Shown here: one piece after another, positions 1-6,528 of the stretch | Numbering within the stretch: position 1 is the first letter of the stretch | Layout: each line of letters starts with the position of its first letter | Assembly: GCA_030672555.1 (NCBI GenBank) | Contig: DAOVGD010000106.1 | Span: forward strand, 1 to 10,814 | Direction of reading: 5' to 3' | Origin: Desulfobacterales bacterium | Lineage (GTDB): Bacteria > Desulfobacterota > Desulfobacteria > Desulfobacterales > C00003106 | Length of the DNA: 10,814 bases | Notes under the pieces: generated by a model | Told to the model about the DNA's origin: nothing | The model's input: only the letters and a program-made list of their open reading frames with translations | Databases searched by the model: none | Translations under genes and position numbers: made by a program

Positions 1-1
1 C

Positions 2-457
2 GCATGTAATAACGGGCCGGTACAAACCATCGCATCCCTTCGTAAGGTAAGAGGATTCAAGGATATTGAACAAAAAACATTTGACAAGATTGTCGAGCGC
101 CTGACTCCGTACGGCGACGGCGAGATCAACATCAATACAGCGGACCCTCTAATCCTTGAAGCTCTTGCCGAGGGGATAGATGCCGAGCTTGCCGAGGCGA
201 TCAACGATTATCGCCTGGAGGAAGAGAATGATCTGTCTGATCTTTCATGGTATACGAATGTCCCTGGCATGGGAGCTATAACAATCGATGAGGATTTGAT
301 AACTACTGAAAGTCTGTTTTTTGAAGTTTCCAGCAATGCCGGTCTTGTCGTTGGAGAAGGTAAGGTTTCCTTGACAAAGCATGTGGAAGGTTTTGTTGAA
401 AGGGTTGAAGAAGTGGGGAAAAAGGGAATTGATGTGCTTTGTTGGAGGGTTAGATGA
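2..457 (+). CDS. gspK: Type II secretion system minor pseudopilin GspK, C-terminal part (5' truncated by window)
   Basis: The frame is open from base 2 and gives 151 residues to the TGA at 455-457, with a TAG directly after it. Known of the family: GspK is the large minor pseudopilin that sits with GspI and GspJ at the tip of the type II secretion pseudopilus in the periplasm. What I see is the GspK signature EININTADPLILEAL (fragment residues 41-55), matching the usual 'kiNiNTAppevLlaL' of the helix-hairpin-helix-like domain. It is followed by the typical C-terminal strand region SLFFEVSSNAG and a closing VLCWRVR, like the family's '..vl.WRe' ending. The prepilin peptide and N-terminal helix lie before the window. 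The gene probably ends a gsp operon. Its stop codon lies inside the first unit of the downstream heptamer array, so the array begins exactly where coding ends. The GspK assignment is fairly secure from the motif and ending. Confidence 0.85.
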   Translation, partial: ACNNGPVQTIASLRKVRGFKDIEQKTFDKIVERLTPYGDGEININTADPLILEALAEGIDAELAEAINDYRLEEENDLSDLSWYTNVPGMGAITIDEDLITTESLFFEVSSNAGLVVGEGKVSLTKHVEGFVERVEEVGKKGIDVLCWRVR

Positions 458-607
458 TAGAGGGCAGAGAATAGAAGACAGAGAACAGAGAACAGAGAAC
501 AGAGAACAGAAGACAGAAGACAGAGAACAGAAGACAGAGAACAGACGAACATCTAATATCTATTTTCTGACCTCTGACCTCTATTTTCTGACTTCTGTTT
601 TCTGACC
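454..607. repeat. Bipartite heptamer-repeat element 1 (gspK-pepA intergenic)
   Basis: Thirteen back-to-back 7-bp units run from 454 to 544 in unbroken phase. They are variants of A-N-R-R-Y-A-G: AGAACAG six times, AAGACAG four times, and ATGATAG, AGGGCAG and AGAATAG once each. A 14-bp spacer (545-558) follows. Then come seven pyrimidine-rich 7-bp units from 559 to 607: TCTGACC three times, TCTATTT twice, TCTGACT and TCTGTTT once each. The second arm is close to the reverse complement of the first (AACAGAAG pairs exactly with CTTCTGTT near 592-599), so the transcript could form a long imperfect hairpin. The element fills the whole gap between gspK and pepA, starts at the gspK stop codon and ends two bases before a non-initiating ATG at 609. 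It may act as a terminator-like structure, or merely be a repeat that settled in the gap. The function is unknown. Confidence 0.9.
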
Positions 608-613
608 AATGAC

Positions 614-619
614 AAGGAG
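614..619 (+). promoter_or_regulatory. Ribosome binding site that fixes the pepA start
   Basis: AAGGAG lies four bases before the ATG at 624. The in-frame ATG at 609 lies upstream of this site and has only repeat sequence before it, so 624 is the better start. Confidence 0.8.
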
Positions 620-623
620 AGAT

Positions 624-2120
624 ATGGAAGTAAAATTTACCAAACTGGAGCGTGCGTTGAAGGCCGATACGTTAGTTCTTCCTTTTATTGAGGGAGAAAA
701 AGAGATAGAAACAGATGTAAAATTAAAGAGAGTAATAAAACCCGCTCTTGCTTTAAAAGATACAAAAGGCAAAAAGGGGGAAGTCTCTCTTTTTTATCCC
801 GATAGAGAGGACGTCCCCAAAAGGATCTTTCTTGTCGGTTTAGGCAAGAAAGAAGAACTCAATACAGAACCGATCAGACAGGCGTATGCAGCAGTTGCTA
901 AGAAACTCGCAGCAATGAAGATCGACACAGCTTCTGTAGTTGTTCCGGAAATAGCCTGCAACGAGCTCAGCCGAGGCGAGCGATTACGTCCTGCAGAGGT
1001 CGCCGGTGCGGTTGCAGAGGGCATCTCCCTGGCCGATTATGCTTTTGATAAGTACATGACTCCTGAAAAGGAGGAAGATAAATATCAGCCCTTAAAATCG
1101 ATCACCTTTGTCGGTAATCTCCCAAAGAGAGTCACAGAGATGGTGCGCGAAAAACTGGTCATTGCGGATGCTGTAAAATATGCCCGCGATCTTCAAAACG
1201 ACACGGCAGATCTGGTCTGTCCGGAATATTTGGCGCAGCAGGCAAAGGCTATTGCAAAAGAACACGGATTAAAATGTACGGTCTTTGATAAAAAGAAGAT
1301 CGAAAAACTCGGTATGGGACTCCTTCTTGCAGTAAACCGCGGATCGAATCTGGAGCCGCGCTTCATTTTGCTGGAATATAAGGGAGACCCCAAGAGCAAG
1401 GATAAGACTGCGATATTAGGGAAAGGGCTTACCTTTGACTCAGGCGGGTACAACCTGAAACCGACCAAATTTATCGAAACCATGCGAGCAGACATGTCAG
1501 GCGCGGCAGTAACGCTCGGCGTAATAAAAGGAGCCGCGCGACTGAAGCTGAAAAAAAATCTCGTGGGTGTGATCCCTGCGACTGAAAATATGATTGGAAG
1601 CCGCGCTTACAAACCAGGGGATATTTATTCGTCCATGTCAGGCAAGACCGTGGAGATCGGAAGCACCGATGCTGAAGGTCGTCTTATCCTGGCCGATGCC
1701 CTTACCTATATCGTACAAAAGATCAAGCCGGCCAGGATTATCGATTTTGCTACCCTTACCGGCGCGATGTTGATCACCTTCGGCGATGTGGTGATCGGTG
1801 CCATGACCAATGATGACAAGATATATGAAACAATCTATAAGGCCGGAGAAGCAACATATGAACGAGTGTGGAGGCTTCCGATTTACGACGAATACAGGGA
1901 ACTCTTAAAATCAGATATTGCGGATATCAAAAACCTGGGCGGAAGGCCCGCGGGTTCGATTACTGCGGCAGCATTCTTAGAGAAGTTCGTTGAGGGGACT
2001 CCATGGCTCCACCTTGACATCGCAGGCGTGTCATGGCTCGAAAAGGAACGGCACTATATTCCAAAAAACGGTACGGGTGCAGGGGTACGCTTGATGATAG
2101 AGTTCCTGAAAAGGATGTGA
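624..2120 (+). CDS. pepA: Leucyl aminopeptidase, M17 family (cytosol aminopeptidase)
   Basis: This is a two-metal M17 aminopeptidase of 498 aa, close to the usual ~500, which removes N-terminal residues from peptides in the cytoplasm as a hexamer. The N-terminal macrodomain-like part is about residues 1-165; the catalytic domain follows. All residues known to matter in E. coli PepA appear at a constant offset of minus three: K267 and D272 (GKGLTFDSGG), K279 (NLKP), D290 (RADMSGAA), D349 and E351 (TDAEGRL), and the bicarbonate-site arginine R353. One signature position differs: the usual NTDAEGRL reads STDAEGRL here (S347). There is no signal peptide. The start at 624 (MEVKFTKLERAL) is chosen for its strong AAGGAG site. 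The response-regulator gene follows after 16 bases, so the two are probably cotranscribed. Family assignment is secure; substrate preference cannot be read from the sequence. Confidence 0.95.
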   Translation: MEVKFTKLERALKADTLVLPFIEGEKEIETDVKLKRVIKPALALKDTKGKKGEVSLFYPDREDVPKRIFLVGLGKKEELNTEPIRQAYAAVAKKLAAMKIDTASVVVPEIACNELSRGERLRPAEVAGAVAEGISLADYAFDKYMTPEKEEDKYQPLKSITFVGNLPKRVTEMVREKLVIADAVKYARDLQNDTADLVCPEYLAQQAKAIAKEHGLKCTVFDKKKIEKLGMGLLLAVNRGSNLEPRFILLEYKGDPKSKDKTAILGKGLTFDSGGYNLKPTKFIETMRADMSGAAVTLGVIKGAARLKLKKNLVGVIPATENMIGSRAYKPGDIYSSMSGKTVEIGSTDAEGRLILADALTYIVQKIKPARIIDFATLTGAMLITFGDVVIGAMTNDDKIYETIYKAGEATYERVWRLPIYDEYRELLKSDIADIKNLGGRPAGSITAAAFLEKFVEGTPWLHLDIAGVSWLEKERHYIPKNGTGAGVRLMIEFLKRM

Positions 2121-2136
2121 AAGGAGTGGACAAAAA

Positions 2137-2823
2137 ATGGAAGTAAAAATATTAGTTGTTGATGATGAAGATGATGTGCGCAATATGATTGCTGCTGCCT
2201 TGGAAAAGTTTGGTTATAGTAGTGACATGGCTGATAGTGTTAAGATCGCAACGGAGTTAATGGAATCTACAGAATATGATATTATTATAACAGACAAGAA
2301 CATGCCCGATGATATAGATGGCAGTCAAGAAGGCGGGATGAATATTTTAAAATATGCAAAAAAGCATATGCCGACTGCCGAGGTTTTAATTATGACCGGA
2401 TATGCAACAATAGAAACCGCAATAGAGGCGATGAAACTTGGCGCTTTTGATTATCTCACAAAGCCGTTTTTGATCAACGAATTAAAAGAAAAGATTGACA
2501 GAATATTGGAGTACAAGAGCGTTATTAACCCGGAAAATACCATCCCAATTTACAAAACCCTTCATAATGAGGTATTGAATTTATTAGAAAATAAGCACGA
2601 TCTTACTGATGATGAACGCCATCAATTGTTAAAGTCCTTAGATACAAAAATTGATCATTTTTTTAGGGCACAGAAAGAATGGGAAAAGGTTGTCCTCATA
2701 CAAAGAGAAGCGCTTGCGAAAATCGGGGCTTATGTAGAACAATTAAAAGAACATATTACTCCAACAGATCCCTCTTACGGTTTTGTTGAAAAGATCTGCG
2801 AAGAATCAAACAGACGGCTATAA
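2137..2823 (+). CDS. Response regulator, receiver domain plus helical C-terminus without DNA-binding domain
   Basis: A 228-aa protein with an N-terminal CheY-like receiver domain (residues 1 to about 125). The acidic pocket D9/D10/E11, the phosphoacceptor D53 (ITDKNMP), T87 (IMTGYA), Y106 and K109 (YLTKPF) are all present, so it should accept phosphate from a histidine kinase. The loop after D53 is extended (PDDIDGSQEGGMN) relative to the standard 'PgmdGlel'. Residues 125-228 are highly charged and predicted by eye to be helical, possibly coiled-coil (ENKHDLTDDERHQLLKSL, RAQKEWEKVVLIQREAL). They do not resemble winged-helix, LuxR, Fis, GGDEF, HD-GYP or AAA+ outputs. It is preceded by AAAGGAG ten bases before the ATG and only 16 bases after pepA. 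No partner kinase is in the window. The output domain is unrecognised; a protein-interaction role is inference. Confidence 0.9.
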   Translation: MEVKILVVDDEDDVRNMIAAALEKFGYSSDMADSVKIATELMESTEYDIIITDKNMPDDIDGSQEGGMNILKYAKKHMPTAEVLIMTGYATIETAIEAMKLGAFDYLTKPFLINELKEKIDRILEYKSVINPENTIPIYKTLHNEVLNLLENKHDLTDDERHQLLKSLDTKIDHFFRAQKEWEKVVLIQREALAKIGAYVEQLKEHITPTDPSYGFVEKICEESNRRL

Positions 2824-2827
2824 GGTG

Positions 2828-3148
2828 TCAAGTAGTCAATTCCTTATCCAGCCACTCCAAGTAACTTTTACTCCCTCCTTCAATAGGAACACTTATTATT
2901 TCCGGCACCTCATACGGATGGATTTCCTGGATTGTTTTTTCAAGCTTTGCATAAAGTGATTGTCTGCTTTTCATGATACAGAGCCATTCCTGCGCTTCTT
3001 CTATCTTTTCTTTCCACCAGTAGACACTGGTAATGGGGCCGATTACCTGAACGCAGGCCGCCAGTCTTTTTCCCACAATGGAATGTGCGATCTTTTGTGC
3101 GTCTTCCTTGGTTTCGGTTGTTGTGGTTACCTGGATATACTCTGTCAT
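2828..3148 (-). CDS. cutA: CutA1 divalent-cation tolerance protein
   Basis: A complete 106-aa CutA1-family protein, the usual length for the short cytosolic form. These are very stable trimers with a ferredoxin-like fold, linked to copper and other divalent-metal tolerance in E. coli, though the molecular role is still uncertain. Seen in the sequence: the N-terminal strand YIQVTTTTETKEDA, then KRLAACVQV, VYWWKEKIEEAQEWL, the helix around RQSLYAKLEKTIQEIHPYEVPEII, and the final YLEWLDKEL, all of which match the family in order. A GGGAG ribosome binding site sits seven bases before the ATG. It converges on the response-regulator gene with four bases between stop codons and no obvious terminator. 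The 5' leader contains the 9-bp triple repeat at 3170-3196. Confidence 0.95.
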   Translation of the reverse strand: MTEYIQVTTTTETKEDAQKIAHSIVGKRLAACVQVIGPITSVYWWKEKIEEAQEWLCIMKSRQSLYAKLEKTIQEIHPYEVPEIISVPIEGGSKSYLEWLDKELTT

Positions 3149-3169
3149 AATGAAGCTCCCATTTTTATT

Positions 3170-3196
3170 GGACAGGATTTACAGGATGGACAGGAT
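3170..3196. repeat. Triple 9-bp tandem repeat (GGACAGGAT / TTACAGGAT / GGACAGGAT)
   Basis: Three consecutive 9-bp units lie in the divergent region between cutA and the helicase gene: units 1 and 3 are identical and unit 2 differs at its first two bases. On the minus strand the repeat lies in the cutA leader, 22-48 bases before its ATG. From memory, the same 'ACAGGAT' 9-mer theme turns up as a dispersed intergenic repeat in other environmental bacteria; I could not verify this. Confidence 0.8.
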
Positions 3197-3218
3197 AAAA
3201 AAACATTAACATTCCCTA

Positions 3219-3246
3219 TTGGCAAAATATGTACCATAATTAGATA
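3219..3246 (+). promoter_or_regulatory. Possible sigma-70-type promoter for the helicase gene
   Basis: TTGGCA (3219-3224, five of six matches to the -35 consensus) is followed after 16 bases by TAGATA (3241-3246, a weak -10). It would give a short leader before the TTG start at 3284. The -10 match is poor, so this is tentative. Confidence 0.25.
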
Positions 3247-3283
3247 AGAGAACCAAAGAGATTTTTCAGAAGGATAAAGAACC

Positions 3284-6004
3284 TTGGCACGATATAACTA
3301 CAGAAAGAACGGCCGGCGATCCAAGCCTTCCTATAGACGTCGCAGAACTCCAATGACCGTAAGTTCCAGGCTCAGACCAAAAGCGGACAGCCGGCTGAAG
3401 AGTATCTTTGCAAAGATCGGTGTGCCCGAAGAAAAACCGATTAAACCGGATCCTTTTCAACTTAAAGCGCTTGCCGCCATACAGGAGACTGATTGTCTCG
3501 TTACCGCGCCGACCGGTTCAGGTAAGACGTGGATCGCGGAGCAGGCTATAGCTCCGCTTCATGATCAGGGAAGGAGGGTGTGGTATGCTTCCCCGTTAAA
3601 GGCCCTTACAAATTCGAAATATGCGGAATTCAAGGCTCGCTTTGGCGCGGAGGAAGTTGGAATCCTGACGGGCGACCGAAAGGAAAACGCGGCTGCCCCG
3701 ATTATTGTGGGAACCACGGAGATCTTGCGGAACCACCTCTACGATGTAATGCGTGAAGGTATCGATTTCCCGGCAGACCTGATTGTGCTTGACGAGGCCC
3801 ACTTTTTAGGGGACCCGGATCGTGGTGTAGTCTGGGAAGAGGTCATGATCTATCTTCCTCGGCGGCTCAACCTGTTGATGCTCTCTGCCACTATATCGAA
3901 CGCGGACCAGATCGCGGACTGGCTTGAATCAATACGACATAAAAGGTGTATCGTGGTTGACGAAGAGAAAAGGCCAGTGCCCCTCTATCCCTTGTTTCTC
4001 CATTCCTCTGGTGAACTTTTATCCCTTACCGGACGAAAAGGGATCGCCAGAAAGGTTGAAAGATATCTGAACAGCGAAAACCCTCCGCTTCTTGCTCCCT
4101 CTCACATGCTGCCGCCATTCGGTGATATAATGCGTGTGCTGAGAAAATATAATCTGCTTCCTGCTATTTTCTTTCTAAAGTCAAGAGCAGACTGTAATGC
4201 TGCGTTGGATCTTTGCGGGTATGCCGAAAGTTCCCCGGACCTGGACGCACGGTTGGAGCACAGGACAGAGGAGCTTTTAGCTAAATATCCGTACCTGGAA
4301 AACCACAAACAGCTTTCATATATCAGGGAGGCGAGGGTGGCAGCACATCACGCCGGGCAGCTCCCGGGATGGAAACTTTTTACGGAAAAGCTTATGACCG
4401 AAGGCCTTATTGATGCGGTATTTGCGACTTCTACTGTGGCGGCAGGGGTTAATTTCCCGGCCCGTACTGTAGTATTTTTCAATTCAGACCGGTTCAATGG
4501 CCACGAATTTGTACCCTTGGATGCTACTGAGTTTCATCAGATGACCGGCCGGGCTGGGCGAAGGGGAATGGACAATATCGGTTTTGCGCTGGCCGTGCCG
4601 GGTAAGTTTATGGATATCCGGCTGGTAAACAAACTCCTTGGATCTCCTCCGGAGCCTATTTTTAGCCAGATTACCGTTAATTTCTCCATGGTCCTCAATC
4701 TCCTCTTGTCACATACACCTGAGGATGTGAAGGAGGTTTTTGAGAAGTCTTTTGCTACATATCTGAACATCGAAAGACAGCAGAAAGGGATTGAGAAGCG
4801 ATTTCATAAGGCGCTTGAAGCGCTTGCTGATTTTTTGCCGAAAAGAATGTGTGACAGCACGTCAAAAGGGGTCGATTTGATCATAAAAAGAAGAATGTTA
4901 CACACGGAGTTGCGGGGCCTGAATAGACAAGTTAGACATATGAGGACCCGGCTTGGCAAAGAAGACGCTCTCGTGCCGGGAAGATTGTTTCTGGATAAGA
5001 AAAAGCGCCTGTACTGTGTAATCAGATGGCCGGCAAAGAAAGAGGAAGGATACTTGTGCTGTCTCATGAGAAGCGGTTCCCAGCGTAGACGGCCAAAGTT
5101 GAGGAAAATTGTGCTGGAAAAAGTCGGAAGGATCTTTGACAAGATTCTGCCGTTGTCTGAATCGCGAGATCCCTATGAATTGTGTAGCCGGATTTCTTTT
5201 GAGTATGGTAATGGGGAAGAATCTCATCTCTTGCGAAATTTCCAATTGGGGGAGAAAGAGCATTTAAATCTTAAGCCATTGACCGGTCGCGTGCGCTATC
5301 TTGAAGACGAGTTAGCCAAGATGGTTTGTAACCAATGTGCACATTACAAACTGTGCCATAAGAGAGGCAAGAGCCATATAACGAAGCTGATCGATGATGT
5401 TCTCTACATGTCCGATTCCATAAACGCTGTGCGCGTGAGATTGTGGAACGATTTCCAAAGGCATCTTGAGTTTCTGAAAGAAGAAGGATTTGTCGACAGC
5501 AACGACCAGCTTACCGAAGATGGCATGTGGACCTCGCAATTGAGGCTGGACCAGCCATTGATGATAGCCGAAGGGCTGAGGCTTGGGGTCTTCCCGGAAA
5601 CAGATCCAGCATTGTTTGCCGCACTAGTGGCTCCTTTTGTCTATGATAGGGAGATAGAAACATACGTAGATCGAGCTATTGTCCCGAATAAGGTGTTCCG
5701 AGCTTTTGCTCTAATGGTTGAGGCAGTTACACCTCTGGCAGAACGGAAAAAAGTTCGGGGTTTTGCGGTAAGACCTATCCCTTTCTGGGCAGCGGCTGCC
5801 ATATACTCATGGGCAAGCGGGATGCCGTGGGAAAAGGTGTCGGAGCTTTTTGGAGTAACCGATGGAGACCTTGCCATGCTGATATTCCGGACAGCAGACA
5901 ATTTACGACAGATAGCATCTTTAAGAAATGTGTATCCGGAAATTAGCCGCACAGCCCGTGAGGCGGTTGATATAATTTTAAGGGAGCCTGTTATGATCGA
6001 TTGA
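3284..6004 (+). CDS. Ski2-like superfamily 2 RNA helicase with DSHCT-type C-terminal domain
   Basis: A 906-aa ATP-dependent helicase of the Ski2/Mtr4/HelY type. Motifs in order: Walker A APTGSGKT (75-82), Ia SPLKALTNSKYAEF, Ib GTTEILRNHLY, DEAH box at 170-173 (VLDEAHFLGD with the VWEE that typifies Ski2-like enzymes), motif III SAT (201-203), motif V STVAAGVNFPAR, and motif VI QMTGRAGRRG (419-428). The last 180 or so residues (EGLRLGVFPETDPALFAALVAP ... WASGMPWEKV ... DGDLAMLIFRTADNLRQIA) fit the DSHCT helical domain seen in Ski2, Mtr4 and bacterial relatives. C682, C685 and C691 (CNQCAHYKLC) lie where relatives have a 'CxxCP' motif. The start is a TTG with AGAAGGA nine bases upstream, giving a very basic N-terminus (RKNGRRSKPSYRRRR); the ATG at 3353 (residue 24) is the alternative. 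A role in RNA unwinding or processing is inferred from the family. Confidence 0.92.
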   Translation: MARYNYRKNGRRSKPSYRRRRTPMTVSSRLRPKADSRLKSIFAKIGVPEEKPIKPDPFQLKALAAIQETDCLVTAPTGSGKTWIAEQAIAPLHDQGRRVWYASPLKALTNSKYAEFKARFGAEEVGILTGDRKENAAAPIIVGTTEILRNHLYDVMREGIDFPADLIVLDEAHFLGDPDRGVVWEEVMIYLPRRLNLLMLSATISNADQIADWLESIRHKRCIVVDEEKRPVPLYPLFLHSSGELLSLTGRKGIARKVERYLNSENPPLLAPSHMLPPFGDIMRVLRKYNLLPAIFFLKSRADCNAALDLCGYAESSPDLDARLEHRTEELLAKYPYLENHKQLSYIREARVAAHHAGQLPGWKLFTEKLMTEGLIDAVFATSTVAAGVNFPARTVVFFNSDRFNGHEFVPLDATEFHQMTGRAGRRGMDNIGFALAVPGKFMDIRLVNKLLGSPPEPIFSQITVNFSMVLNLLLSHTPEDVKEVFEKSFATYLNIERQQKGIEKRFHKALEALADFLPKRMCDSTSKGVDLIIKRRMLHTELRGLNRQVRHMRTRLGKEDALVPGRLFLDKKKRLYCVIRWPAKKEEGYLCCLMRSGSQRRRPKLRKIVLEKVGRIFDKILPLSESRDPYELCSRISFEYGNGEESHLLRNFQLGEKEHLNLKPLTGRVRYLEDELAKMVCNQCAHYKLCHKRGKSHITKLIDDVLYMSDSINAVRVRLWNDFQRHLEFLKEEGFVDSNDQLTEDGMWTSQLRLDQPLMIAEGLRLGVFPETDPALFAALVAPFVYDREIETYVDRAIVPNKVFRAFALMVEAVTPLAERKKVRGFAVRPIPFWAAAAIYSWASGMPWEKVSELFGVTDGDLAMLIFRTADNLRQIASLRNVYPEISRTAREAVDIILREPVMID

Positions 6005-6032
6005 GGGATTAAGGAATTCCTAAATTCCTCAA
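6001..6032. terminator. 32-bp near-palindrome across two convergent gene ends, possible bidirectional terminator
   Basis: The two 16-bp halves (TTGAGGGATTAAGGAA and the reverse complement of TTCCTAAATTCCTCAA) agree at 14 of 16 positions, and one of the differences is a G-U wobble in RNA. The palindrome contains the helicase stop (TGA 6002-6004) and the last codons and stop of the minus-strand gene at 6009. There is only a weak T run on either side, so termination is plausible but not clear. Confidence 0.45.
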
Positions 6033-6398
6033 TTTCGAATCTTTATATTTTGACACTACGAATTTCTTAAAAAAGTCAGGCTTTGACATATAAGGGAGGA
6101 TATTCTCTTCAAAGATAGTTAACAGCTCCTGAAAGACTTCGTCCTTGACCTTTTTGTCAATAAATATTCGTTCTCTTTTGTACTCGTACCGAATGGATGC
6201 CCCAAATACCTTTTGGGTTTCTTCAAATGCGGCCTCATCGTCTTTTACAATGTCGAAGTACTCCCTTTTTACAGGTATATCACCTGAAACTTCAAGGCGG
6301 ACGAACCACCGATCACCCGCTACGACACGAGATAAATCCCATGCGTCAAGTATTATTCCGTCTGATAACTCTATTTTTTTCAGATGTTTTTTGGCCAT
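6009..6398 (-). CDS. Conserved-looking hypothetical protein, 129 aa, function unknown
   Basis: I do not recognise a family. The protein is soluble, with no signal peptide, membrane segment or cysteine. The first 60 residues look strand-rich (KKIELSDGIILDAWDLSR, DRWFVRLEVSGDIPV), then charged helices (EEVFQ-like stretch KVKDEVFQELLTIFEENILPYM) and a basic C-terminus (KKFVVSKYKDSKLRNLG). Codon use and composition look like the neighbours, and the frame has no competing real gene, so I take it as real. The ribosome binding site is poor: GGAG lies 12 bases before the ATG. It runs convergent with the helicase gene, sharing the palindrome at their ends, and is 126 bases downstream of the EAL gene in the same orientation, so it may be read from its own promoter or by read-through. 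Confidence 0.75.
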   Translation of the reverse strand: MAKKHLKKIELSDGIILDAWDLSRVVAGDRWFVRLEVSGDIPVKREYFDIVKDDEAAFEETQKVFGASIRYEYKRERIFIDKKVKDEVFQELLTIFEENILPYMSKPDFFKKFVVSKYKDSKLRNLGIP

Positions 6399-6455
6399 GC
6401 TATCTTAGTGCTCCAATGCGTATATTTGATGACGTATTTTATGACAGGACGGCTA

Positions 6456-6472
6456 TTCCAGGCAAGCTGGAA
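6456..6472. repeat. Short inverted repeat TTCCAG-N5-CTGGAA
   Basis: A perfect 6-bp inverted repeat with a 5-base loop lies in the leader between the EAL gene and the 129-aa gene. There is no T run beside it, so it is not a standard terminator; an operator or leader hairpin is possible. Confidence 0.5.
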
Positions 6473-6499
6473 CCCTGAAAATGCCTAAAGTTTTGAGAA

Positions 6500-6528
6500 G
6501 CTATAAGTAAGAAACGGGGTTGAGTCAA
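6500..6528 (-). promoter_or_regulatory. Possible promoter for the 129-aa gene
   Basis: On the minus strand TTGACT (6523-6528) is followed after 17 bases by TATAGC (6500-6505). The -35 box overlaps the EAL gene's stop codon. It would give a leader of about 95 bases containing the TTCCAG inverted repeat. Confidence 0.35.

Noticed and set aside
208..552. Minus-strand 114-aa open frame over gspK and element 1
   Set aside because: It starts in the heptamer array and runs antisense to the clear gspK frame; its N-terminus is repeat translation.
609..623. Upstream in-frame ATG for pepA
   Set aside because: The strong AAGGAG lies downstream of it, four bases before the ATG at 624.
2960..3247. Plus-strand 95-aa open frame antisense to cutA
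   Set aside because: cutA on the minus strand matches a well-known family over its full length; the antisense frame has no recognisable features.
4804..5263. Minus-strand open frames inside the helicase gene
   Set aside because: They are shadows of a 906-aa frame that carries all helicase motifs and the DSHCT domain in order.
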